Shown here: piece by piece, positions 20,884 to 28,075 of the stretch
Layout: the number at the start of each line of letters is the position of its first letter
Numbering within the stretch: position 1 is the first letter of the stretch
Assembly (NCBI GenBank): GCA_035906235.1
Contig: JAMIFN010000137.1
Span: forward strand, 1-28,075
From: JAMIFN01 sp035906235
GTDB taxonomy: Bacteria; Pseudomonadota; Gammaproteobacteria; Burkholderiales; Burkholderiaceae_C
Direction: 5' to 3'
Length of the DNA: 28,075 bases
Translations under genes and position numbers: made by a program
The notes under the pieces: model-generated
What the model was told of the DNA's origin: nothing
What the model saw: only the letters and a program-made list of their open reading frames with translations
The model's database searches: none

Positions 20884-23109
20884 ATGAGCCAGGGGCGCAA
20901 AGGTCTATTGCCGCCCCTGTCCTACACTGCCGTGTCAGCGCTGGCCTTTATCATGGCCGCCGACTTGGATTTTCTGTTTTTACCTATGGCCCTGCACCGA
21001 CTCGCCACCATCAGCCAGCAAGCGCTGCAAGACAGTAGCGCGATTGCGCGCCTGCAATTGCTGGTGGGCGCTTGCCGTCCACGCCGAGGCGCTAGCGATG
21101 AGCAGATTGCCGCGCAGTTCGACAGCCTACTCAAGCTGCTAGAGCGCGAGCCCTTTATCGCCGCCCGTATGCGCGAGGCGCTGGCCGAGGTGCTGCAAGG
21201 CACGCGCCAGACTTCGCTGTACGCTGAATCGGGCAGCCTGCCCGAGCGCGGTTTTAGCAGCGAGCTGATGCGCCGCATTCACCATTCGATCTTGCCGGAT
21301 TTGAGCGACCATGAAGATTTGGCGGGCATCGTGGCCGAGCTGTTTAACTCGCGCGATGGGCAGTGGCTAGTGCGCGTGCCCGAGGCCACTTGGCTGGCGC
21401 TGGCGCAGCAACTTAGCGCCGCACCACAAGACGGCCCTGTGCCCGTGCCGCAGCATATCCCCCATGTTTTGCACGAGCTGTTAGACAGTATTCAGCTGCT
21501 GTCGCTGCGCATAGCCGCACGCGGCCTCGACCCCGAGATGGCGCAGCTCGACCCCACTTTGCTCGAAAACGAATCAGCCTTTAGTGCCCAGCAAATTGAA
21601 TGCCTGCGCTGGCTGGAGCGCTACAAAAATACCTATCTGCCCACCGCCAGTGCTGCAACCAGTGCTGCAGCCAGTGGGCATGCTGAGGCCTGTGACCCCG
21701 TTGAGGATTTGGAAGGCGACTTTAAACACCTGTGCGTGCTCTGGCAGCAGTGCCAAGATTTGGTTGAAAAACTGCACCGCCGCGCCAGCCGCTTGGGCAC
21801 CAGCATGCAGCTGTCGCAGACTTTGGCCACGCTGCGGCAAAAGCTCGCGCGCATCGCCGCGCTGGCCGATATGGCGATGCTGGAGCTGCGCAACCTAAAA
21901 CAAGGCCAGGGCTTTAGCCCCAAGCCTGAGCACATTGCCCTGTTTCAGGCCGTGTTGGTGGGCGAAATCGGGCGCAATAGCCTGCGTGCGCTGCTGCGCG
22001 ATACCGGCAGCACTTTGGCGCTGCGCGTCACCGATAACGCCGCGCGTTCGGGCGAGCACTACATCACCGAATCGCGCAGCGAGTACTACGCCCTGTTTCG
22101 CAGCGCTTTTGGCTCTGGGCTGATCATCGCGCTGATGACCCTGCAAAAAATCTTCATCATGGATGCGCACCTGCCAGCGCTGACCGAGGCGCTGCTGGTT
22201 TGCCTGAATTACGGCCTGGGCTTTGTGCTGATTCATATGCTAGGCGGCACGGTGGCCACCAAGCAACCAGCCATGACGGCCGCCGCCATTGCCAGCACCC
22301 TGGGGCAAAGCAGCGACAAAAACATGGCGAGCACGGCGCTGCTGATTGCGCGTACCAGCCGCAGCCAGCTGGCATCGGTGCTGGGCAATGTGGGCTTGGC
22401 CATCCCTTGCGGCGCGGCTATCAGCGTGCTTTTGCTTTACTTTACGGGCAAGCTGCCGGTGGATGCTGATGCCAGCGTGGCTATGCTGAGCGCGGCCCAT
22501 CCTTGGCAGTCGGCTGCGTTGATTTTTGCTGCCACGGCGGGCTTTTGCCTTTTTCTATCGGGCCTGGTTTCGGGCTATTACGACAACCTCAACGCCTATA
22601 ACCGCATCCCGGATCGCATCCGCCAACTGGGGCGCAGGCACCCGCGCATCCCTGCGGGCTTGGTGGCGCGTTTGGCTGATTACATCGACGGCCATTTGGG
22701 CGCGCTGATGGGCAACTTCTTATTCGGTTTCATGCTCGGCGGCGTGTCGTCTTTAGGGCATATGACGGGGCTGCCGCTGGATATTCGCCATGTGGCCTTT
22801 TCCTCGGCACAGTTGGGCTATGCCCTGGCGGGTAGCGGTTTTAGCCCGGCTTGGGGCTTGTTTTTCATGAGCGCTTTTGGCGTCGCTTTGATCGGCCTGA
22901 CCAATTTGCTGGTGAGCTTTTCTCTGGCACTGTGGCTGGCTTTTCGCGCGCGCCAGCTCGATGGGCGGCTCTACTTTAAATTGTTGCAAACCGTTTGGGC
23001 TTTGTTTAAAGCTGAGCCTAGGCGCTTTTTCTTCCCCCCGCGCCAGCAGCACCTTGCTGACACGGCCTGCAAGCCACCTGTCAACCGCAGTAAGGCGGCG
23101 CCAAGCTGA
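20884..23109 (+). CDS. COG4389 (Gcr-type) polytopic membrane protein, often annotated site-specific recombinase
   Basis: A 741-residue protein of the family usually labelled site-specific recombinase Gcr. The N-terminal 350 residues are soluble and helical (LARLQLL-like helices, a long coiled segment near LHRRASRLGTSMQLSQTLAT). The C-terminal half has about six or seven hydrophobic segments (for example LLVCLNYGLGFVLIHMLGG, SAALIFAATAGFCLFLSGLV, NFLFGFMLGGVSSLG and LTNLLVSFSLALWLAF). Neither the tyrosine-recombinase R-H-R-Y set nor a serine-recombinase catalytic domain is visible, so the recombinase label is doubtful. A 12-bp imperfect tandem repeat at about 21648-21675 encodes an Ala/Ser/Thr linker. 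The ATG directly abuts the SDR stop; ATG 20953 is an alternative start. secA follows. Confidence 0.82.
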   Translation: MSQGRKGLLPPLSYTAVSALAFIMAADLDFLFLPMALHRLATISQQALQDSSAIARLQLLVGACRPRRGASDEQIAAQFDSLLKLLEREPFIAARMREALAEVLQGTRQTSLYAESGSLPERGFSSELMRRIHHSILPDLSDHEDLAGIVAELFNSRDGQWLVRVPEATWLALAQQLSAAPQDGPVPVPQHIPHVLHELLDSIQLLSLRIAARGLDPEMAQLDPTLLENESAFSAQQIECLRWLERYKNTYLPTASAATSAAASGHAEACDPVEDLEGDFKHLCVLWQQCQDLVEKLHRRASRLGTSMQLSQTLATLRQKLARIAALADMAMLELRNLKQGQGFSPKPEHIALFQAVLVGEIGRNSLRALLRDTGSTLALRVTDNAARSGEHYITESRSEYYALFRSAFGSGLIIALMTLQKIFIMDAHLPALTEALLVCLNYGLGFVLIHMLGGTVATKQPAMTAAAIASTLGQSSDKNMASTALLIARTSRSQLASVLGNVGLAIPCGAAISVLLLYFTGKLPVDADASVAMLSAAHPWQSAALIFAATAGFCLFLSGLVSGYYDNLNAYNRIPDRIRQLGRRHPRIPAGLVARLADYIDGHLGALMGNFLFGFMLGGVSSLGHMTGLPLDIRHVAFSSAQLGYALAGSGFSPAWGLFFMSAFGVALIGLTNLLVSFSLALWLAFRARQLDGRLYFKLLQTVWALFKAEPRRFFFPPRQQHLADTACKPPVNRSKAAPS

Positions 23110-23126
23110 GTAGAATAGCCCGTTTT

Positions 23127-23151
23127 GGTGGCGCTGGGAGCCACCGCTTTT
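23127..23151 (+). terminator. Probable terminator between the COG4389 gene and secA
   Basis: GGTGGC (23127-23132) pairs with GCCACC (23140-23145) around a 7-base loop, followed by GC and four T residues. It is a short T-run, so leaky termination is likely. Confidence 0.55.
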
Positions 23152-23192
23152 AATACAAAAAACCCGCGCCTGCACAGCAGGCCAATATTTTC

Positions 23193-26000
23193 ATGGCCAG
23201 TAGCAATATCCTCACTAAACTTTTTGGCAGCCGCAACGAGCGCATGCTGAAAAACTATCGCAAAACCGTCGATAGCATCAACGCGCTAGAGGGCCAAATC
23301 CAAGCACTCAGCGATGAACAATTGCAACTGAAAACCAGCGAATTCAAAGGCCGTATCGACCAGGGCGAAAGCCTAGATGCGCTGCTGCCAGAGGTCTTTG
23401 CCGTGGTGCGCGAAGCCGCCAAACGCGTCATGGGTATGCGCCACTTTGATGTGCAAATGGTCGGCGGCATTGCCCTGCACCAGGGCAAGATTGCCGAGAT
23501 GCGCACGGGTGAGGGCAAAACGCTCACTTCCACCCTGCCCGTTTACCTCAACGCCATTGCGGGCAAGGGCGTGCATGTGGTCACGGTGAACAATTACCTG
23601 GCTGCGCGCGATGCCGAATGGATGGGCCGGCTCTACCGCTTTTTGGGGCTGACTGTGGGCGTGAATCTGCCCGATATGCCCCAGGCCGATAAGCAAGCGG
23701 CCTATAACTGCGACATCACCTACGGCACCAATACCGAGTTTGGCTTTGACTATCTGCGCGACAACATGGTGTACGAAGCGGGCCACCGCGTGCAGCGCGG
23801 CCTGAACTACGCCATCATCGATGAGGTCGATTCGATTTTGATTGACGAGGCGCGCACGCCCCTCATCATCAGCGGCACCACTGAGGACGATGTCACCGTT
23901 TACCCGCGCATCCAGGCTTTGGTGAAATACCTCGAGCTGCAAGAGGGCGAGGCCAGCCCCGTCACCGGCGAAGGCGTGACCAAGCCCGGCGATTACACCG
24001 TGGACGAGAAAGCCCGCAGTGTGCATGTGACCGACCGTGGGCACGAGAAAATCGAACAATTGCTGCACGATGCTGGCCTGCTGGACGAGGGCAAATCGCT
24101 CTACAGCGGCGGCAACATCATGCTGGTACACCATGTCACGGCGGCGCTCAAGGCCAAGCATTTGTATCTGCGCGATCAGCAATATGTGATCGACCCCGAG
24201 GGCAAGGTTGTTATCGTCGATGAATTCACCGGCCGCCTGATGCCAGGGCGCCGTTGGTCTGAAGGCCTGATGCAGGCTATCGAGGCCAAAGAAGGTGTGG
24301 ACATTCAGCCCGAAAACATGACCATGGGCACCATCACCTTCCAAAATTACTTCCGTTTGTTTGGCAAGCTGGCGGGCATGACGGGCACGGCCGATACCGA
24401 GGCCTATGAGTTCCAAGAGATTTATGGGCTCGAAACTCTGGTGATTCCGCCCAACCGCCCCACCCAACGCGACGACCAGCAAGACCGCATCTACAAAACC
24501 TCGACCGAGCGCTACAAGGCCGCGATTGCCGACATCAAAGCCTGCCACGAAAAAGGCCAGCCCGTTTTGGTGGGCACTAGCTCGATCGAGAACTCAGAGC
24601 TGATCTCGACCTTGCTGCAACAAGAGGGCCTGCCGCACGAGGTGCTCAACGCCAAGCAGCACGACCGCGAGGCCGACATCATTGCCCAAGCTGGGCGCGA
24701 GAACGCCATCACCATCGCCACCAATATGGCTGGGCGCGGTACCGACATTGTGTTGGGTGGCAATATCGAAAAACACATCGAAGCCATCGAGCACGATGAG
24801 GCTTTGACCGCCAGCATCCAGCAAGCGCGCATCGCCACCGTGAAGGAAGAATGGCAAGCGGCCAACCAGCGCGTCAAAGAACTGGGCGGCCTGCGCGTGA
24901 TTGCCACCGAACGCCATGAGTCGCGCCGCATTGACAACCAGTTGCGTGGCCGCTCAGGCCGCCAAGGCGACCCCGGCTCTTCACGCTTTTACCTCAGCCT
25001 GGAAGACCCGCTGATGCGCATCTTCGCTGGCGATTTGGTCAAACGCGTGATGGATAGGCTGAGCATGCCCGAGGGCGAGGCGATTGAAGCGCCCATGGTC
25101 ACGCGCAGCATCGAGAGCGCGCAGCGCAAAGTCGAAGGCCACCACTTCGATTCGCGCAAGCAATTGCTCGAATACGACGATGTGGCCAACGAGCAGCGCA
25201 AAGCCATTTACGAGCAACGCAATGCGATTTTGGATTTGGCTAATCTGGACGAGCAAATCGCCAGCCTGCGCGAAGGCGCGTTGCACGATGTGGTGCGCCA
25301 ATTTGTGCCTCAAGACAGCGTCGAAGAGCAATGGGATATCCCCGCGCTGGAATCGACCTTGATGCAAGAATGGGCGCTGGAAGTCGCCATCCAAGCCGCA
25401 CTGGACAAGGCCAGCAGCATGGACGATGAAGATTTAGAAGCGCTGGTGCAGAAAACCGCCTCGCGCCTCTATAACAAAAAGGTCGAGCCCGTGGCTGGCC
25501 CGCAATTCATCTACTTCCAACGCATGGTGCTCTTGCAAGCGGTAGATACCCATTGGCGCGAACACCTGACCGCGCTCGACCACCTGCGCCAAGGCATCCA
25601 CCTGCGCAGTTATGCGCAAAAGCAGCCCAAGCAAGAATACAAACGCGAAGCCTACGAGATGTTTGGCCGCATGCTGGGGCGTGTCCGCACGGAAGTAACG
25701 CAGACCTTGCTGTCCTTTGAAATTCGCAGCAATAGCGAAATGGAAGAAGTCGCGCACGAGATGGAAGACCGTGGAGAACACATCAGCAATGTCACCCTAA
25801 CTGCCCCCGATGAAGGGGGCCAAAACGCGCAGCAAAGCCAGCAACGCGACGGCCTGTTTGGCGGCGGCGGTGCAACCGCTGGTGCTGTGGCTGGTGCTGC
25901 GGCATCTTCTGCCAATGCCTTTGCCCATGTGGGCCGCAACGATGCTTGCCCTTGCGGCAGCGGCCAAAAATTCAAAAACTGCCACGGAAAATTGAACTAA
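23193..26000 (+). CDS. secA: Preprotein translocase ATPase SecA
   Basis: SecA is the motor that drives unfolded preproteins through SecYEG at the inner membrane. The 935-residue protein is complete. NBD1 has Walker A MRTGEGKT (Lys109) and the DEVD box at 210-213, followed by the conserved DSILIDEARTPLIISG. The preprotein cross-linking domain follows, then NBD2 with TNMAGRGTDIVLGGN and GGLRVIATERHESRRIDNQL, the helical scaffold (FDSRKQLLEYDDVANEQR), and a Gly/Ala/Gln-rich linker. The C-terminus is a zinc-binding NDACPCGSGQKFKNCHGK with Cys919, Cys921, Cys930 and His931, which serves SecB and ribosome contacts. No motif is missing. A strong terminator follows directly. In many betaproteobacteria secA lies near argJ or lpxC; here it lies beside the COG4389 gene. 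Confidence 0.99.
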   Translation: MASSNILTKLFGSRNERMLKNYRKTVDSINALEGQIQALSDEQLQLKTSEFKGRIDQGESLDALLPEVFAVVREAAKRVMGMRHFDVQMVGGIALHQGKIAEMRTGEGKTLTSTLPVYLNAIAGKGVHVVTVNNYLAARDAEWMGRLYRFLGLTVGVNLPDMPQADKQAAYNCDITYGTNTEFGFDYLRDNMVYEAGHRVQRGLNYAIIDEVDSILIDEARTPLIISGTTEDDVTVYPRIQALVKYLELQEGEASPVTGEGVTKPGDYTVDEKARSVHVTDRGHEKIEQLLHDAGLLDEGKSLYSGGNIMLVHHVTAALKAKHLYLRDQQYVIDPEGKVVIVDEFTGRLMPGRRWSEGLMQAIEAKEGVDIQPENMTMGTITFQNYFRLFGKLAGMTGTADTEAYEFQEIYGLETLVIPPNRPTQRDDQQDRIYKTSTERYKAAIADIKACHEKGQPVLVGTSSIENSELISTLLQQEGLPHEVLNAKQHDREADIIAQAGRENAITIATNMAGRGTDIVLGGNIEKHIEAIEHDEALTASIQQARIATVKEEWQAANQRVKELGGLRVIATERHESRRIDNQLRGRSGRQGDPGSSRFYLSLEDPLMRIFAGDLVKRVMDRLSMPEGEAIEAPMVTRSIESAQRKVEGHHFDSRKQLLEYDDVANEQRKAIYEQRNAILDLANLDEQIASLREGALHDVVRQFVPQDSVEEQWDIPALESTLMQEWALEVAIQAALDKASSMDDEDLEALVQKTASRLYNKKVEPVAGPQFIYFQRMVLLQAVDTHWREHLTALDHLRQGIHLRSYAQKQPKQEYKREAYEMFGRMLGRVRTEVTQTLLSFEIRSNSEMEEVAHEMEDRGEHISNVTLTAPDEGGQNAQQSQQRDGLFGGGGATAGAVAGAAASSANAFAHVGRNDACPCGSGQKFKNCHGKLN

Positions 26001-26014
26001 GCCCCGTTTAGGGT

Positions 26015-26051
26015 CAGCAAAAAGCCAGCCTATCAGGCTGGCTTTTTGCTG
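26015..26051. terminator. Strong terminator after secA
   Basis: A perfect 17-bp stem: CAGCAAAAAGCCAGCCT (26015-26031) with AGGCTGGCTTTTTGCTG (26035-26051) around an ATC loop. Internal A and T runs allow function in both directions. It starts 14 bases after the secA stop. Confidence 0.92.
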
Positions 26052-26126
26052 GCTGCTACCTTAACGAATGCGCCTTAGGTACTTTTGCCAGATTATTCAC
26101 TCAGTTTTGGTTTTTTCCCCATTTCC

Positions 26127-26161
26127 GGCATCTTAAGCCGTAAAACCTGCCTAAGCAGCTA
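26127..26161 (-). repeat. Dispersed intergenic repeat, copy 6 of 6
   Basis: GGCATCTTAAGCCGTAAAAC then CTGCCTAAGCAGCTA, in the orientation of copies 1 and 3, with one change (CCTAAGC for CCTGAGC). It is followed by a perfect 12-bp palindrome, GCTATTAATAGC, at 26163-26174. It lies between the convergent secA and M48 protease genes. Confidence 0.85.
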
Positions 26162-26198
26162 TGCTATTAATAGCGAAAAAACCTTCGCCTCAAATAAC

Positions 26199-27731
26199 TC
26201 AATCCCCTATCAGCTTCTCATCCATGTCTTTTTGTTCAGCCTGTACTTGGCGTATGCGCGCGTCCAAGATGCTGCCTTCGTACAAATCCGCCCCCGTGAG
26301 CTGCCGGGCACTTTTCAAATATTCTAAGCCTCTGGCGTAATCAAACTGTGCCAGCGCGGCCTCGCCCTGCGCCTTGGCCATCTGTGCGCTTTGTCCCAAA
26401 CGGTTATAGGTTTGCGCCAACAGCAGCCATGCAGCGGCATCACCTGGATGGTCTGCAACCCAAGTCTGCAATTTCTCCCGCGCCACCCCTATTTGCTGGG
26501 TATTGAGCAGCGCTTGTGCATAGAGCAAAAATTCTGGCCGGTACATATCCGCAGCGCCAGCCGTGGCACGCACCACCTCGGTCCAATTGCCTTGGGATTT
26601 GCCTATGTCGTTCACCAATAAATTCATGATCCGTTGCACCTGCGCCATTTGCTGACGCTGCGCTAGGCTTTGCCCAGCCTGTGTCGTCATACCCACGACT
26701 ATGCGCTGCAAGGCCGCGTTCAGCTGCTGCGCCGCAGCAGGCTCTTGCAAGCGCAAAGAGGCCAGCGCGCCTTGATACAACAGCGCCATGCGTTGAACCG
26801 CGCTGCCACTGGGCGTTTGTTGCTGCGCCTGCGCCTGTTTTTGCATCGTGCGCCAAGCATCAACGCGCTCGGTCGCCAATGTGCGCGCACGCGCGGCCAT
26901 GAGCAAATGGTGCAGATCAGGCGCGGCTTTGTTCAGGCTATCGGCTGGGGCGCGCATGCGCATATCAGCAATGCGCTCCGTCGTTAGCGGGTGGCTGCGC
27001 AAATAGGGATAGCGCCCATCGTCATTGATGCGGTTGGCGTTTTGCAGTTTTTCGAACATGGCAGCAAAACCTGCCGTATTGAAACCCGCCTGCTGCATCA
27101 AGCCAAAGCCTACGCGGTCGGCCTCGCGCTCCATATCGCGCGAGAACGCCAACTGCTGCTGCGCCGCCAAGCCCTGCCCCCCCACCATCACGGCGTTACC
27201 CAAGTCGGCATTTTTGCCCGCAGCAATGGCGCCCAAAATCAGCGAACCAATCATGATGGGCTGCAAGCGCTTTTGCTTTACCTGCAAACGCGCAATATGG
27301 CGCTGCGTGACATGGCTGATTTCGTGCGCCAGCACGCTGGCGAGCTCATCACTGCGCTCAGTCACGCCTATGGTGGCCAAATGCAGCCCCAGCACCCCGC
27401 CGGGTACGGCAAACGCATTGATCGAGGTGTCAGCGCCTTGCAAAACCCGCCAGGGGAAACGCCCCATCGCCGGATCGATACTGCCATTGGCTCGCCCTGC
27501 CGCCATCAGGCGCGAGAAAATGCCGTCCACATACTCCACCAGCAAGGGGTCGTCTAAATAATCGGGCTGGCTATAGATCGACCGCGCCACATCCACGCCT
27601 ATGCGCAGCTCGTCCGACAGGGGCATCAGGCCCTCATCACCCAAGCGCGGCAAATTTTGCGCCTGCAGCATGCCGCTGGCCAGCCCCAACACGCCCCCAA
27701 GGAAAATCAATTTTGTACGCATGGCCAGCAT
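26199..27731 (-). CDS. Periplasmic M48 metalloprotease with TPR domain (BepA/YfgC-like)
   Basis: BepA-type proteases degrade or chaperone misassembled outer-membrane proteins such as LptD. The 510-residue protein opens with a signal peptide (RTKLIFLGGVLGLASGMLQA, cleavage after about residue 25). The zinc site is HEISH at 136-140, with Glu201 in EREAD and His247 in RSHPLTTERI, matching the E. coli BepA arrangement closely. Two hydrophobic patches follow the HExxH helix, as usual in the family. The C-terminal half is rich in Ala and Gln, with TPR-like helices (FLLYAQALLNTQQIGVAREK, AAWLLLAQTYNRLGQ). No active residue is missing. It is divergent from a TolC-family gene and convergent with secA. 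The first of two close ATGs is kept because AGG lies upstream of it. Confidence 0.93.
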   Translation of the reverse strand: MLAMRTKLIFLGGVLGLASGMLQAQNLPRLGDEGLMPLSDELRIGVDVARSIYSQPDYLDDPLLVEYVDGIFSRLMAAGRANGSIDPAMGRFPWRVLQGADTSINAFAVPGGVLGLHLATIGVTERSDELASVLAHEISHVTQRHIARLQVKQKRLQPIMIGSLILGAIAAGKNADLGNAVMVGGQGLAAQQQLAFSRDMEREADRVGFGLMQQAGFNTAGFAAMFEKLQNANRINDDGRYPYLRSHPLTTERIADMRMRAPADSLNKAAPDLHHLLMAARARTLATERVDAWRTMQKQAQAQQQTPSGSAVQRMALLYQGALASLRLQEPAAAQQLNAALQRIVVGMTTQAGQSLAQRQQMAQVQRIMNLLVNDIGKSQGNWTEVVRATAGAADMYRPEFLLYAQALLNTQQIGVAREKLQTWVADHPGDAAAWLLLAQTYNRLGQSAQMAKAQGEAALAQFDYARGLEYLKSARQLTGADLYEGSILDARIRQVQAEQKDMDEKLIGD

Positions 27732-27919
27732 CTTAGCCTGCGCCGACGGCCATGACCGCTATGGCAGCGCGACGGCCCTTTACTGGCACACCGCGTTTAC
27801 CGGACTTTGCCTGCAGCCGCGCAACAGGGTTTGGGTGTATGGTTTATCATCAAGCGCTATTGCTTATGACTTCAAAGTCATTAAAACCGTCTCACTTGCG
27901 CTTACAAAGCCCCTTCTTC

Positions 27920-28075
27920 ATGTCACATCCTCGCTTGCACACCCTGGCCGCTGCCCTTCTTTCCCTTAGTTTCGCTGCTGGGGCGCAGGCACAAAGTTTG
28001 CTGGACTTGTACCAATCTGCCCGCGCCTACGATGCCACCTATCGCTCCGCCCAAGCCCATGCCGAGGCCACACGC
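27920..28075 (+). CDS. TolC-family outer membrane protein, N-terminus (cut by window edge)
   Basis: The last 52 codons start a signal peptide (HTLAAALLSLSFAAGAQAQ) followed by SLLDLYQSARAYDATYRSA, the typical mature N-terminus of TolC-type outer-membrane channel proteins used by type I secretion and efflux systems. The frame stays open to the window edge. An in-frame ATG at 27866 would add 18 residues before the signal peptide. Neither start has a clear ribosome site, so the start is uncertain. The gene is divergent from the M48 protease gene, with about 190 bp between them. Confidence 0.85.
   Translation, partial: MSHPRLHTLAAALLSLSFAAGAQAQSLLDLYQSARAYDATYRSAQAHAEATR

Noticed and set aside
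21648..21675. 12-bp tandem repeat as a possible phase-variation tract
   Set aside because: The unit length is a multiple of three, so copy-number change would only alter an Ala/Ser/Thr linker and not switch the frame.
23373..24548. Long minus-strand open frame (391 codons) inside secA
   Set aside because: It lies fully antisense to an intact, strongly conserved secA. Its composition (many His, Gly, Val) is what reverse reading of that gene gives, and it has no ribosome site or family motif.
26085..26327. Small plus-strand open frame of 80 codons after secA
   Set aside because: It runs through the dispersed repeat and into the antisense of the M48 protease C-terminus and has no ribosome site.
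1..28075. CRISPR array, tRNA or rRNA genes, prophage genes
   Set aside because: No regularly spaced short direct repeats, no cloverleaf-like segment with a TTCGA arm in context, and no phage structural or integrase genes were seen on either strand.

Overview
The window reads as an ordinary chromosomal stretch of a moderately GC-rich betaproteobacterium, most likely order Burkholderiales and plausibly family Comamonadaceae. The reasons are a FimV-type pilus/polarity protein beside trpF, a complete SecA ending in a zinc-binding CPCGSG tail, a COG4389 (Gcr-type) membrane protein beside secA, a periplasmic BepA-like M48 protease and a TolC start. The species cannot be named from sequence alone. 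Coding density is high and no tRNA, rRNA, CRISPR array or prophage was seen.

Layout. 1-2708 (minus strand): folE, trpF and the 5' part of fimV. 2820-5243 (plus): hemC, a small DUF6933-type gene, and hemD. 5611-9083 (plus): a signalling island containing a pseudo-receiver/winged-helix protein, a Ras-like GTPase whose start overlaps it, an MglB-like Roadblock/LC7 protein, and three tandem 119-residue Roadblock proteins, each closed by its own intrinsic terminator. 9174-11735 (plus): two acyl-CoA dehydrogenase subunits of the PimC/PimD type. 11847-14562 (minus): a membrane histidine kinase overlapping a membrane protein with a decayed kinase domain, with no response regulator beside them. 14763-16589 (plus): an acyl-CoA synthetase/AMP ligase. 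17116-18243 (plus): hemE, flanked on both sides by 150-160 bp MITE-like elements. 18639-26000 (plus): a flavoprotein oxidoreductase, a short-chain dehydrogenase, the COG4389 membrane protein and secA. 26199-27731 (minus): the M48 protease. 27920-28075 (plus): the start of a TolC-family outer membrane protein.

How the genes work together. hemC, hemD and hemE give three consecutive activities of tetrapyrrole synthesis (hydroxymethylbilane, uroporphyrinogen III, coproporphyrinogen III), with hemE about 12 kb from hemCD. The acyl-CoA ligase, the two acyl-CoA dehydrogenase subunits and possibly the short-chain dehydrogenase fit fatty or dicarboxylic acid activation and beta-oxidation. SecA, the BepA-like protease and the TolC-family protein belong to envelope biogenesis and export.

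The most interesting part is 5611-9083. It looks like a bacterial small-GTPase switch (GTPase plus Roadblock regulators, as in MglA/MglB and the actinobacterial conservons) fused to an unusual pseudo-receiver/DNA-binding-like partner and expanded by a Roadblock triplication. I know of no described function for this arrangement. Non-coding structure is also rich. A dispersed repeat of about 35-57 bp occurs six times between genes, in both orientations. Two MITE copies have clear YTAR target duplications. A dRS3-like inverted pair lies between the dehydrogenase genes. folE carries an in-frame tandem duplication whose two copies differ mostly at synonymous sites.
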